A stretch of 64,000 nucleotides of DNA, taken from an uncultured Erythrobacter sp. GTDB lineage: Bacteria; Pseudomonadota; Alphaproteobacteria; Sphingomonadales; Sphingomonadaceae. Both the position numbers and the translations under genes were made by a program. This document shows positions 25,377-34,961 of the stretch, in pieces; the stretch's first letter is position 1; every line of letters begins with the position of its first letter. The notes under the pieces were generated by a model. That model did no database searches and was not told the DNA's origin. It worked only from the letters and a program-made list of their open reading frames with translations. The stretch covers positions 992,001 through 1,056,000 of the forward strand of contig NZ_OY284433.1 of the NCBI RefSeq assembly GCF_958304185.1, written 5' to 3'.

Positions 25377-28300
25377 TCACACCGTCATCGACATACCGCG
25401 ATAGATCCGCGCACGGTAGCGCGAGTCTTCCGCATCGGGCAGCGGCGCGCCGACGAGCAGCACGGCGCGAGCGAAACGGCGAACCTCTTCGAGATGCTCG
25501 TCGAGATCGCGCGGTTCTTCGGATTGCACCCGGCGGGTAAGGTTGATCTGGTTGACCGGCACATCATGCACCAAGCGCTCGTTCTCGACCGCCAGCGTGG
25601 CAGTGAAGGCGTGGAGCGTGGTCTTGATGAAGTTCGCCAGCGCGAAGGCCGGGGACTTGTCGCCCATCGGCACATCGGGCGAGGTCAGTACCAACTGGCA
25701 ATCATCATAGAGCGACGCCCGGCGCGAGACGCGGAAGTGGTGGGTGAGGTTGTCAGCCACGACGGTGCGGAATTCCTCCGGAGTGAGCGGATCGTCCTGC
25801 CCGAACAGCTTGCCGGGAAGCGCGGCGAAGGGCGTAGACAGGATCGTGGTCGGCTTGCCCCACTCGGTCAGCGCCTCATCCATCGCGGCTTCGATGTCGG
25901 TGGTCTTCACCAACGAGGTGAGCGAGGCGGCGGTGTCGGGATCAAGCTGCGCCTTGATCGCCTCGAAGCCCTCAGCGGTGCGGGTGATCAGCACCACGTT
26001 GGCGACATGGCAATCCTCGATGAAGGCACGCGCGGTTTCGGCGAGGTAATCGACGAGGTGTTCGCCGATGATCCACACGGTTTTGCCGCGCATCTGGTCG
26101 AGCCGCTCCTGCTTGGGGCTGCCGAACAGCTCGCGTTCGGTGGTCGAGCGTTCCACGGAAAGGCCGCCGGAGGGCATGAAGGTTTCGCCCGAAACGGCAC
26201 GGTCGGCGAGGAAGAACACGGTCGCCTGCGCCACATCATGCTCGGTCGGCATCTTGCCGAGATAGAGCTTGGACAGCACCCCGGTGCCGACCTTCTTGGC
26301 CTCCACCGCGATCTTGTCGGCGGGGAGGAAGGGCGTGTCTTCGGGCGGCACGCGCATCAGCCAATCGGCATCGGCCTCAGGCGTGGCCAGGCGATCATTC
26401 CATTCTGGCGCGTCGAGGAAGAGGCCCGCCTGCCGCAGCCGCCCGATCAGCGCGGCAGCGATGGTGGGGGTGAGCAGGTACTGATCCCAGGTGCAGGCCC
26501 CGTCGCCTTCCCGCGCGCAGGCCAGCGCCAACTCGCGCAATTCGCGCGGGTTGTTGGTGTCGTGGCTCATCTTGGTCGTGTCATTGCGGGCGAGCCGCGC
26601 CAGCACCGCCTCGACCCGCACCCCGCGCCGGATCGCCTTGATCGCGGCGGCGTGAACGGCGTTCAAACGCTTGTTTTCAAGGATCAGCTTGCCGCGCCGT
26701 TCGAACAGCCCAGGCTTGCCGCCGGTGCCGGACAGGCGGTCGCCATCGACCGGCCCCGGCGCAATCGCATTGAACTGCACCTCCGGCCCGAGATAGCGCG
26801 CCATGCTTTCCACCATCGCCCGCTGGCCTGCCTTGGACACGGCGTAATCCGCACGGTTCGGGTAGGCGACCGCGAGATACTTCTCCCCGCCGAAATAGGA
26901 CGAGACATTGAGGATGTAGCCCGAGCCCTGCGCCTTCATCAGCGGCGCGACGTGGTGCATCAGGAAGTAGTTCGACACGAGGTTCGCATCGAGCGTGTAG
27001 TTCCAGGCATCGACCCCCATGTCGACCACCATGTCCTCCGCGCCCGCGACACCTGCGTTGTTGATGAGGTAGTCGATCCGCCCGAAAGCTTTCAGCGTCG
27101 CATCGACCGCGCCCTTCAGGCTTTCAAAATTGCTGACATCGACATTGGCGAGGGTCTGGACCCGGCGTTCAACCCCGGCAAAACCGATATCCTCAAGCTC
27201 GCTGACGATCCGCGCGCGGGCCACCGCCAGCTCGCTTTCACGCCGGGCGACCATCATCACCTTGCCGCCCGCGAGCGCCAGCAGGCGTGCGACCTGTCCG
27301 CCGATCCCGGCCGAACCACCGGTAATCAGCGCGACCTTGCCGAGGTGCAGCCCGGTGATGTTCTCGGAGAAGCCCGGCATCGCCTTGCGCGCACCCGTCG
27401 CCTCGCCGATGTTCGACGGGACGTAGAGCGTGATCTCGCCGAGCTTGCTTTCCTTCAGCAGAATGCGCGCGGCGTGACCAGCGGTGAAGCGGATGTTCTC
27501 GGCCTCGGTGTTGGTGAAGCGGACGATCTGGTTGCCCCACTCCGCTTGGCGGCGACGCCCGTGCGCGGTGTCGATCTCACTCTCGTCGCGCCAGATGCGG
27601 ATCAGCTGTTCGGTCGCGGCGCGCAGGATGTGGCCGTAGATATCGCCCTTCCCGTCGCTTGCATGGCTGACGAATACGAAGCGCGGCGGTTGCAGCAAGT
27701 TGTCGTGGCGCTTCCAGTAACGGCTGAGCGTCCGCGCCAAGGCCATGTTGCCGGCGAGCTCGGCGTCCATCAGCGCCTCGACCACGCTGTCATCCGCCTC
27801 GGTGATCGCCCCGGCCAGCTCACCTGCGCTCAAAGCGGGCAGGAACAGCGCGCCGCTGACCGGCGTGCCGCCCTTGGTGTAATCCTCCAGCGCCTCTTCC
27901 ATCCCCGCCGGGTCTTTCCGGCTGAAACGGATGATGGCGAGCTTGTCACTGAGGCCGAGCGCCTTGCAGCGCTTCTCGGCAATGGCAACATCAGCCGCGC
28001 GCGGCAGGCCGAGGACGACCTCTGCCCCACACGCCAATTGCACTTGCGCAATCTCCAGCGCCTCTTCGAAATTGTCGCCCGCCGCGATCAGCACGGCAAG
28101 CCCGGTACCGTCCATCGAGCGCATTGTGGGGCGCGCCAGATAGGTCGAGCGCTGCTCCTTGCGCACGCTCATGCCGTGGGTGACTTCGAAATCGTGGCCG
28201 TTGTAGGCCGCGCTCTCGTCAGAGCCGAGGAAGACGCAAGTCGTGGCGATATCGGTCGGCGTGGGGAAGGTCTTGGCTTTGTCGCTCCCGCCGGTGGCGC

Positions 28301-29072
28301 GTTCTAGGCTCATCATGTCGAAGAATTGCGTGGCGGTAGTGCCCGCTTCGTCGCCGCGCGCGGAGTCCATTGCGGCGAAAACGTTGCGGATGCGCTCGCT
28401 CTCGATCGGGCCGGGGTAGACGAGGTTGACGCGGATGCCCTTGGGGCCGAGCTCCAGCGACAATTCGCGGCTCCACGCGTTCATGGCGGCCTTGGGAACG
28501 ACATAGGCGGCGCGCGCATAGTAAGGCGTGCGGCTGAAGATGGTCGAAACATTGATGATCGACCCGCCTTCAGGGATGTGCGGCGCGGCGGTACGCGCGA
28601 CATTCCAAGCGACGCCGAAGATATTGCGCAGCGCACCGCTGACGGTTTCGCTATCGGTGCTGCCCTGCTTTTGCAGCGCCGCGAGTTCGTCCGCAGACAA
28701 CGGCAGGTTCTCAATCGGCTGCTTCGGTCCGGCGCTTCCGGCGTTGTTGACCAGAATGTCGATCCGTCCGAACTTCGCTACCACCTCGGCAATCGCCGCG
28801 CGGACCGAGGCGATGTCCCCGCCGTCCAGCGCCACCGTGGCGAGCCGTGCAGGATCGGCGCCGGTGGCCTTGATCAGCGCCTCGGCAGCTGCCTTGGTGC
28901 GGTCGGGCGTGCGGCCCGTCATCACGACGGTTGCGCCTTCTGCAAGGTAGTGCGTGACGATATGCCCGCCCAGATTGCCAGCCGCGCCGGTGACGACGGC
29001 GATCTTGCCAGCGAGGCGGCCCGTGGTGGTTTCAGCAGGCGCAGCTTTGGTCTTCGGCTTGGACGCGGCCAT
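25377..29072 (-). CDS. mcr: Bifunctional malonyl-CoA reductase
   Basis: A 1231-residue fusion with two short-chain dehydrogenase halves, the Chloroflexus-type malonyl-CoA reductase (about 1220 residues there). The C-terminal half reduces malonyl-CoA to malonate semialdehyde, the N-terminal half reduces that to 3-hydroxypropionate, both with NADPH. The first SDR has TGAAGNLG at residues 28-35 and a Ser176, Tyr190, Lys194 set (NVSTIFS, YVVPK). The second has TGGSAGIG near residue 586 and Ser725, Tyr743, Lys747 ([14 protein letters not shown]). Start at 29072 ([13 protein letters not shown]) gives a flexible basic lead. It follows propionyl-CoA synthase by 104 bases and precedes accA by 16. Confidence 0.93.
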   Translation of the reverse strand: MAASKPKTKAAPAETTTGRLAGKIAVVTGAAGNLGGHIVTHYLAEGATVVMTGRTPDRTKAAAEALIKATGADPARLATVALDGGDIASVRAAIAEVVAKFGRIDILVNNAGSAGPKQPIENLPLSADELAALQKQGSTDSETVSGALRNIFGVAWNVARTAAPHIPEGGSIINVSTIFSRTPYYARAAYVVPKAAMNAWSRELSLELGPKGIRVNLVYPGPIESERIRNVFAAMDSARGDEAGTTATQFFDMMSLERATGGSDKAKTFPTPTDIATTCVFLGSDESAAYNGHDFEVTHGMSVRKEQRSTYLARPTMRSMDGTGLAVLIAAGDNFEEALEIAQVQLACGAEVVLGLPRAADVAIAEKRCKALGLSDKLAIIRFSRKDPAGMEEALEDYTKGGTPVSGALFLPALSAGELAGAITEADDSVVEALMDAELAGNMALARTLSRYWKRHDNLLQPPRFVFVSHASDGKGDIYGHILRAATEQLIRIWRDESEIDTAHGRRRQAEWGNQIVRFTNTEAENIRFTAGHAARILLKESKLGEITLYVPSNIGEATGARKAMPGFSENITGLHLGKVALITGGSAGIGGQVARLLALAGGKVMMVARRESELAVARARIVSELEDIGFAGVERRVQTLANVDVSNFESLKGAVDATLKAFGRIDYLINNAGVAGAEDMVVDMGVDAWNYTLDANLVSNYFLMHHVAPLMKAQGSGYILNVSSYFGGEKYLAVAYPNRADYAVSKAGQRAMVESMARYLGPEVQFNAIAPGPVDGDRLSGTGGKPGLFERRGKLILENKRLNAVHAAAIKAIRRGVRVEAVLARLARNDTTKMSHDTNNPRELRELALACAREGDGACTWDQYLLTPTIAAALIGRLRQAGLFLDAPEWNDRLATPEADADWLMRVPPEDTPFLPADKIAVEAKKVGTGVLSKLYLGKMPTEHDVAQATVFFLADRAVSGETFMPSGGLSVERSTTERELFGSPKQERLDQMRGKTVWIIGEHLVDYLAETARAFIEDCHVANVVLITRTAEGFEAIKAQLDPDTAASLTSLVKTTDIEAAMDEALTEWGKPTTILSTPFAALPGKLFGQDDPLTPEEFRTVVADNLTHHFRVSRRASLYDDCQLVLTSPDVPMGDKSPAFALANFIKTTLHAFTATLAVENERLVHDVPVNQINLTRRVQSEEPRDLDEHLEEVRRFARAVLLVGAPLPDAEDSRYRARIYRGMSMTV

Positions 29073-29176
29073 AGCACTCTCCTCACAAAATTATAGTGCA
29101 AGCGCCGTTGGCTTGCCGGATCGTTCAATCTCTGGGGAGGAGAGCGAAGAACGTTTCAATTATCGCAACGCACGCG

Positions 29177-32100
29177 TCAAGGTTTCGGTTCCCCGGTTCC
29201 TTGCGCGGCCCACGCTTCGAGCAGCGCATCGCGGCTTCTGAGGCCCATTTCGGGCAGCGCGTGGTTGACGACATAGGTCGAGCCGGTGTGCCGGTTGTCC
29301 CACATCGCTTGGTGCGCTTCGGGCAACCCGTCCCACGGCACAACCTCAGGCTCGGTCACTTCGAGCAACCCTGCGGCGATCATGTCGTTCATCCGCGCCA
29401 CTTCGTAGGCATTGCACAGGTGCGTGCCGAGGATCCTGGCGGTCGGCATCAGGACTTTACGCTGACGCGTCCAGACCTGCGGGGCGTAGAACGTGAAGCG
29501 GCACCCAGTGAGGTCTTCGGCAAAGATCACCCGCCCGGTGAAGGGCTTCACCAGTGAGGTCGAGATGCCGAGCGTGTCTTGCCCGGCGCGTTCGAACACC
29601 AGATCGGGGCTGCCGCGCGGATTGTCAGGCGAGCGCAGAATCTTGCCCACCGCCGAGCCGAAGGGCTTCATCACCCGGTCCTGATAGTCGCGCACCGCGG
29701 CCTTGAAGACCTCGATATCGGCCTTGGCATCGGGCAGGCGCGGCATGGTGTCGGGCCAGTAGAAATTGGCCCCCTCGCGCCGCCGGATCGCTTCGAGGCT
29801 GACAATGCCTTCGATGGCGTCCTCGAGTCCGAGCGATTGCAGGAATTCGCGCTGGCCATCGGTGTTGGTGGCGATGACAGAGCGCGCATTGAAACGGCGC
29901 GCGGCCTCGATCATTTCGAGCCCGGTTTCGTCGAGCAATTCGCTCGACCCCGGCCCGTAGAAGATCAGCACCGCCTCGCCGCCCCTAAGGGCTGCGCGCC
30001 GGAGCATTTCTTCGGGCGTGGCCGTCCCCGGCTTGCCCATGAAGCTGAAGTGGTAACCGGACGAAGCGCCGTAGAAGGCCAGCGTGCCGCCTTCGGCCAG
30101 CAGTTGGAACGAGCGCGGGAACGCCGTCTCGCCCGCATGGCTGACCACGTAATCGGCGAGCTTGCCGCCGTTGAGCGCCTTGAACTCCTCGACAAGCGGA
30201 ACGCCTGCGGCTTCCCAAGCGATGGCTTCGGCCTTGTCTTCCGGCACCACCGAAAAGAGGCCCGCAAAGCGCGCATCCTTGCGGTTGATCGCCCCGACTG
30301 CGCCTTGCACCTGCGTGATGAAGCTAGAGCGTTCCTCGGAGGACACCAGCCCCGTCACCTGCAAGCCCGTGCGCACCGAGGAGCGCAGCGCATCAAGCCC
30401 CGTGCCCGTCGCCGCGCCTTCGACGAACAGCGTCCGCCCCGGCGCGATCTGCAAGGTCGTGAACAGGCAGCGCGCAATCGTGCCGAGGTTCAGCACATAG
30501 CTTCCGGCCTGCTCCAGCGTCAGATCGGGCGGAACCTTGTGCATCTGCGGCGCCTGCACGGTCAGGAACTGCGCATGGCTGCCAGTCTCGGTCTCGTAGC
30601 CCTGGATCGAGAAGTCCGCATACATCGGATCATTGCCGACCAGCGGGCTAAGGAGGTCATTGGTGCCCGAATAGACCGTCACCAGATCTCCGACCTTGAT
30701 CCGCCCCTGCGCCCGCGTTTCCGAGCCAAGCGCCGCGACCAGCGCGATGCCGCCCGATCCAGTGATCTGAACGTCTTCTTCATGGCTATCGAAGGGCGAA
30801 ACCGGGATGCCGGTCAGCGCCCAGATGTCGTTAAAGTTGACCTCGCTGGTCAGCATATAAAGCAGCGCTTCGTTGGGCGCGGGCTCTGGCACCGCCACGA
30901 TCAGCTCCTTCTCATGGCTCGCCGGCGGGCCGAAGCGGGGCTGGCCCGTGTCAGGATCGCGGGCGATGCCGAAGGCATATTGGTGACGCGGGATCGGGGT
31001 CACGCCGGGATAAAACGGCGCTCCCACAGGAAGCAGATCGCCTGATGCTTCCAACGCCTGAGCACGCATTTCGTGCTCGGCATCAATCCACACGCCATCG
31101 CGCCGCACCGGAAGCGGGGGCGCAATCTTGTCCATAAACTGCTTAATACCGGTCTTGCCGCCTTCGGGGTCAACGATGGCTTCCGAGAACAGCGTGGCTT
31201 CACGCGCTGTGCCAGCCGTGATGCCCTGTTCGAGCCCCACGCGTACCGCTTCCAGCGCCCGCGCGCCAGCCTTGCCCCGCCCGGCCCAGGCAAGCTGGCG
31301 CAGGATGCGCTGGAGGAAATCGTCCTCTAGCACCGCATCAAGGCTAACATCCGCTGCAGCTTCCCAGCGCGCCGCGGCCGCCTGCCGTTCGGCAAAGGCC
31401 TGGCCGAGCGCAGAATCCGCGCCGTGCTTCACGAACTCGCGCACCGCCGCATGGGCGGCCGAGAGCGCATCATCCGCACCGCTCACCAGCTCATCGACCA
31501 CGCCGACCGCGTGCGCCGCATCGGCATCAATGCTCCGCCCACCAAGGATCAGGTCAAGCGCATCGCGCACGCCCTCTGCCCCGCGCCGGTCGAGCAGCAG
31601 GCGCGGCAGGCGCTGGGTGCCGCCGTATCCGGGGAGCAGGCGCAGGCGGATTTCGGGCTGGCCGAACCGCGCGGTCGGTTCGGCGATGCGGTAATGGCAC
31701 GCCAGCGCGAACTCCATGCCGCCGCCCAGCGCCACGCCCTGAACGGCCGCGACGCAGGGCTTGCCCATCTGCTCAATCGTGCGGAAGGCGAGGTGGGCGT
31801 TGTTGGGCAGCACCATCGCTTCTTCAACCGAGTGGATTTCCTCCAGCATCTGGCGGATATCTGCGCCCGCCACGAAGGAGCTGGTGCCTTCGCCGGTGAA
31901 GACCACCGCAACCACATTCTCGTCCCGCGCCAGCGTCGACGTGACCAGCACCAGCTCGTCAATCGCGCGCTCGTTGAGCGCATTGACCGGCGGGTTGGTG
32001 ACGGTGACGGTCGCGACCTGCTTGCCGGGTGCGACCGTGTTGTACTGCACGAGGAAATAGCGGTGCCGGTCGAACAGCGCCTGTTCGTCCGAGAGACGCT

Positions 32101-34762
32101 GCTTGCGCTGCCAATCGCCGATGACCTTGCGCAATTCGTCCAGCGATTCCGGGTTACGCAGCGTCGTAACGTCGCCGACATCCTCGCCCACCACCAGCGC
32201 GCGGACCATGCGGCGCATATACTTGCCCGAGCGGGTTTCGGGGAATTGCGAGACCTCGATAAAGTCCGCCGGCACTGCGACCGCGCCCTTTTCAGTGCGC
32301 ACAAGGTCGAACAACCGGCGCTTGTCTTCGATGGTGAGCTTTCGCCCCGCAACCGGCACCACGAAGGCCAGCGGGGTCAGCCCCTTCTCGCGGTGCGGCG
32401 CGCCGACCACCAGCACGTTGCCGACCGGCGAGTCCGGCGCGAGCGCCTTGTCGCGCAGCACTGCGCCTTCGATTTCCTCGGTTCCCATGCGGTGGCCGGA
32501 GACGTTGATGACGTCGTCCGATCGGCCATGCAGCGAGAACGAGCCGTCGTCATGCTGGATCGCGAAGTCGCCTTGGGTATAAGCCCAGGCGCCCTTCCAG
32601 CGCTTCCAGTAGCCATCTTCCCACCGGGCGGCATCACCGCGCCAATCGGGATCGACGCGGCCATCGGACACCCTGAAGCCTTCGATATCGCCCCAGATCG
32701 TGCGGGCGAGATAGGGATAGGGCGCGGCGATGACGATTTCGCCCTTCTCTCCCATGTCCGCCCGCCGCCACGGCACGCCGCCTTCATCTGCGCGGGTGAA
32801 GGGCGCTTCGGTCGGCGCGGCCGCATCGGCATCTTCAACCCAAACATCGCCCACGATCCATGGCAGCGGATAGGCGTGGGCATCGGGGCGGAGCGGGAAA
32901 TCCTCGTTGCCGAACATATGCGTCCACGCGATCCCGCCGTGTTCGGTCGCCCAGTAGCTATTAATGTAGCGCGGGGTCACGTGCTCCATCCCGAAGGCCT
33001 GCACAGACGGGCTGACGGGTTCGGCGCAGAAAGTCGCGACGCGCAGCCCGGTCATGTCATAGCGTTCAAGTTCGGCGAGGTTCGCCGGATCGGACATGAT
33101 CGCCTTAAGGAAAGTCACGCCCGCCTTGAAGATCGTGACGTTGTGCCGCTCAATCATCGAGGCGAACCGCCCCGCGTGTGGGAACACCGGCGAGCCTTCT
33201 GAGACAAGGCTCGTCACCCGCGTCATCAGCGGCGCACAGATCAGGTAGCTCTGACCCGTGATCCAGCCCGGATCGGCGACCACGAACAGCGTATCGCCGG
33301 GGCGTGCATCGAAGCTGGCCGCCATCGTCTCGGCCACACCTGCGGCATAGCCGTGGGAATGGACGATCCCCTTGGGCTTGCCGGTGCTGCCCGAGGTGTA
33401 GATGAAGAACATCGGATAATCGGCATCGACCGGCAGCGGCTTGGATGAGGCCCAGATTGCGCGGACGAAATCGCTGCCCTCCAGCGCCAGCAAGTCAGCG
33501 GCGGTCTCCACCGCAAAGCCAGCGCCCCTCGCCTTCTCCAGCACCGTCCCCAGCGCGGCATCGGTCAGTTCATGGCTCCAGCGGTCACGCTCCTCGCGCC
33601 AGATGACATCCGGCTGGTGCGTGTGGCGGCACACGATCACGGCTTCGACACGCGGCGGCAAAGTCACGAGGCTGGAGGCAATCGCGATCCGCACGCGGGC
33701 AGCGTCAGCCGTGCTGATCCGGCCTTCCGCGCCCAGATTGATCAACGCCCGGCCCACGCCGCGCATCACGTCCGAACGGTCGACGGTAATCTCGCCGCTC
33801 AGCGCCTCGCGCACGGTATCAACGATGGTGGCCGCATCGGCGGCGGGCAAACCCATGTCGAGGGCGGAAAGGATCGCCAGCGCCGTCGTCACCGGCACGA
33901 AATTGTCAAGCGCCGGGTCGGTGTAGGCGTTCTTGAACGCCGCGACCTGCGCGTTGCGATAGGAACCATCCGAGGTGACAATCACCCGCGCCCCGGTATC
34001 AGCGATGCGGTCCGACAGGGTCTTGTCAGAGAAGCCCCCGAAAACCGCCGTATAGACCACGCCCATGCGCTTGGCAGCTTCGGTCCAGTAAATCTGCGGC
34101 ACGATGCTCGGCATATTGAGCGCCATGCGGTCGCCCGGCTTCAGGCCCAGCGCCTCCAGCGCGACGGCGCATTTCGCCACTTCGAGCAGCAATTGCTTGC
34201 GACTGACGCTGAAGCAATCAATCGGCGCTCCCTTGCCGCCGAGCGCTGACATGTCCCAGCGGTCACCTTCGAAAATCAGCGCGGCTTCATCGCCATGCCC
34301 GGCGAGCACGTGGCGATCGAGTTCGGAGAAAGCGGCATTGGTGCGCCCGCCGACAAACCAGCGCCAGTGCGGGGCGTTCGACCCGTCAAAGTCGGCCGTC
34401 CACGGAGTGAAGTCAGCGGGCAGATCGGGGCTGACGGGCGCGGCGGAAGCGGCATCCCAACCGCCCCAATGGCCATCTTCACCCTTGGCGATCCACGCGC
34501 CCGAAGGGCCAACATCGCCCACGAACCAATGCATGTTGCGGGCCGCAATATCCCCATGGAAGGCGCCAGGATCAGCCAGCGCCGCAGCACGCATCGCCTC
34601 CCAGTCGGCACGTGTGCGGACAGGATTGGTCAGCGCCAAGGGCGCATTCGCAAGCAAGGTATTCACAGAAATGACGCAGTCCCCCGATTCGCAAAAAATC
34701 CGCAGTGCGCGATCCCCCACGCTCGGCGATAATGCAGCAAAATTACACAAGACAGCCGTCAT
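29177..34762 (-). CDS. pcs: Trifunctional propionyl-CoA synthase
   Basis: About 1861 residues from the ATG at 34762; TTG at 34768 and GTG at 34666 are alternatives, the GTG giving VNTLLANAPLALTNP, a more ordinary synthetase N-terminus. No good ribosome binding site fits any of them. Domain order is that of propionyl-CoA synthase: an acyl-CoA synthetase (residues ~45-870, ATP loop TSGSTGKPKG near 456, catalytic Lys in PETRSGKY near 847), an enoyl-CoA hydratase (~925-1180, catalytic Glu in GGGMEFA near 1017 and in QPEIRLR near 1037), and an MDR-type enoyl-CoA reductase (~1385-1861, VEGAATGTGLD). It turns 3-hydroxypropionate into propionyl-CoA, holding acryloyl-CoA inside the enzyme in characterised homologues. 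Confidence 0.95.
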   Translation of the reverse strand: MTAVLCNFAALSPSVGDRALRIFCESGDCVISVNTLLANAPLALTNPVRTRADWEAMRAAALADPGAFHGDIAARNMHWFVGDVGPSGAWIAKGEDGHWGGWDAASAAPVSPDLPADFTPWTADFDGSNAPHWRWFVGGRTNAAFSELDRHVLAGHGDEAALIFEGDRWDMSALGGKGAPIDCFSVSRKQLLLEVAKCAVALEALGLKPGDRMALNMPSIVPQIYWTEAAKRMGVVYTAVFGGFSDKTLSDRIADTGARVIVTSDGSYRNAQVAAFKNAYTDPALDNFVPVTTALAILSALDMGLPAADAATIVDTVREALSGEITVDRSDVMRGVGRALINLGAEGRISTADAARVRIAIASSLVTLPPRVEAVIVCRHTHQPDVIWREERDRWSHELTDAALGTVLEKARGAGFAVETAADLLALEGSDFVRAIWASSKPLPVDADYPMFFIYTSGSTGKPKGIVHSHGYAAGVAETMAASFDARPGDTLFVVADPGWITGQSYLICAPLMTRVTSLVSEGSPVFPHAGRFASMIERHNVTIFKAGVTFLKAIMSDPANLAELERYDMTGLRVATFCAEPVSPSVQAFGMEHVTPRYINSYWATEHGGIAWTHMFGNEDFPLRPDAHAYPLPWIVGDVWVEDADAAAPTEAPFTRADEGGVPWRRADMGEKGEIVIAAPYPYLARTIWGDIEGFRVSDGRVDPDWRGDAARWEDGYWKRWKGAWAYTQGDFAIQHDDGSFSLHGRSDDVINVSGHRMGTEEIEGAVLRDKALAPDSPVGNVLVVGAPHREKGLTPLAFVVPVAGRKLTIEDKRRLFDLVRTEKGAVAVPADFIEVSQFPETRSGKYMRRMVRALVVGEDVGDVTTLRNPESLDELRKVIGDWQRKQRLSDEQALFDRHRYFLVQYNTVAPGKQVATVTVTNPPVNALNERAIDELVLVTSTLARDENVVAVVFTGEGTSSFVAGADIRQMLEEIHSVEEAMVLPNNAHLAFRTIEQMGKPCVAAVQGVALGGGMEFALACHYRIAEPTARFGQPEIRLRLLPGYGGTQRLPRLLLDRRGAEGVRDALDLILGGRSIDADAAHAVGVVDELVSGADDALSAAHAAVREFVKHGADSALGQAFAERQAAAARWEAAADVSLDAVLEDDFLQRILRQLAWAGRGKAGARALEAVRVGLEQGITAGTAREATLFSEAIVDPEGGKTGIKQFMDKIAPPLPVRRDGVWIDAEHEMRAQALEASGDLLPVGAPFYPGVTPIPRHQYAFGIARDPDTGQPRFGPPASHEKELIVAVPEPAPNEALLYMLTSEVNFNDIWALTGIPVSPFDSHEEDVQITGSGGIALVAALGSETRAQGRIKVGDLVTVYSGTNDLLSPLVGNDPMYADFSIQGYETETGSHAQFLTVQAPQMHKVPPDLTLEQAGSYVLNLGTIARCLFTTLQIAPGRTLFVEGAATGTGLDALRSSVRTGLQVTGLVSSEERSSFITQVQGAVGAINRKDARFAGLFSVVPEDKAEAIAWEAAGVPLVEEFKALNGGKLADYVVSHAGETAFPRSFQLLAEGGTLAFYGASSGYHFSFMGKPGTATPEEMLRRAALRGGEAVLIFYGPGSSELLDETGLEMIEAARRFNARSVIATNTDGQREFLQSLGLEDAIEGIVSLEAIRRREGANFYWPDTMPRLPDAKADIEVFKAAVRDYQDRVMKPFGSAVGKILRSPDNPRGSPDLVFERAGQDTLGISTSLVKPFTGRVIFAEDLTGCRFTFYAPQVWTRQRKVLMPTARILGTHLCNAYEVARMNDMIAAGLLEVTEPEVVPWDGLPEAHQAMWDNRHTGSTYVVNHALPEMGLRSRDALLEAWAAQGTGEPKP

Positions 34763-34961
34763 GAGCAAGAATATGCCACGATAGCCACCTATCCCGATAA
34801 CGCCGCGTATCGAAAACAGTTCCGCACCCTTTGGCGCGATATTCTCTCGTTTGATCCTTGGGCACCGGCGCTTGGCGTTAGCCGTAACGGTTTATCAATC
34901 ACGTTTGGTCTATCAGCCGTCCTAAGTGCTGCGCAATCCAGCCCCCAAACAAGGACGAGCG

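Noticed and set aside
25227-28307. Long plus-strand open frame opposite mcr (about 1026 codons)
   Set aside because: It is antisense to a well-supported gene and reflects high-GC codon bias. Its translation is rich in Arg, His and Gly without any recognisable domain and it has no ribosome binding site.
31424-33202. Long plus-strand open frame opposite pcs
   Set aside because: Antisense shadow of the propionyl-CoA synthase coding frame, low-complexity Arg/His-rich translation, no domain.
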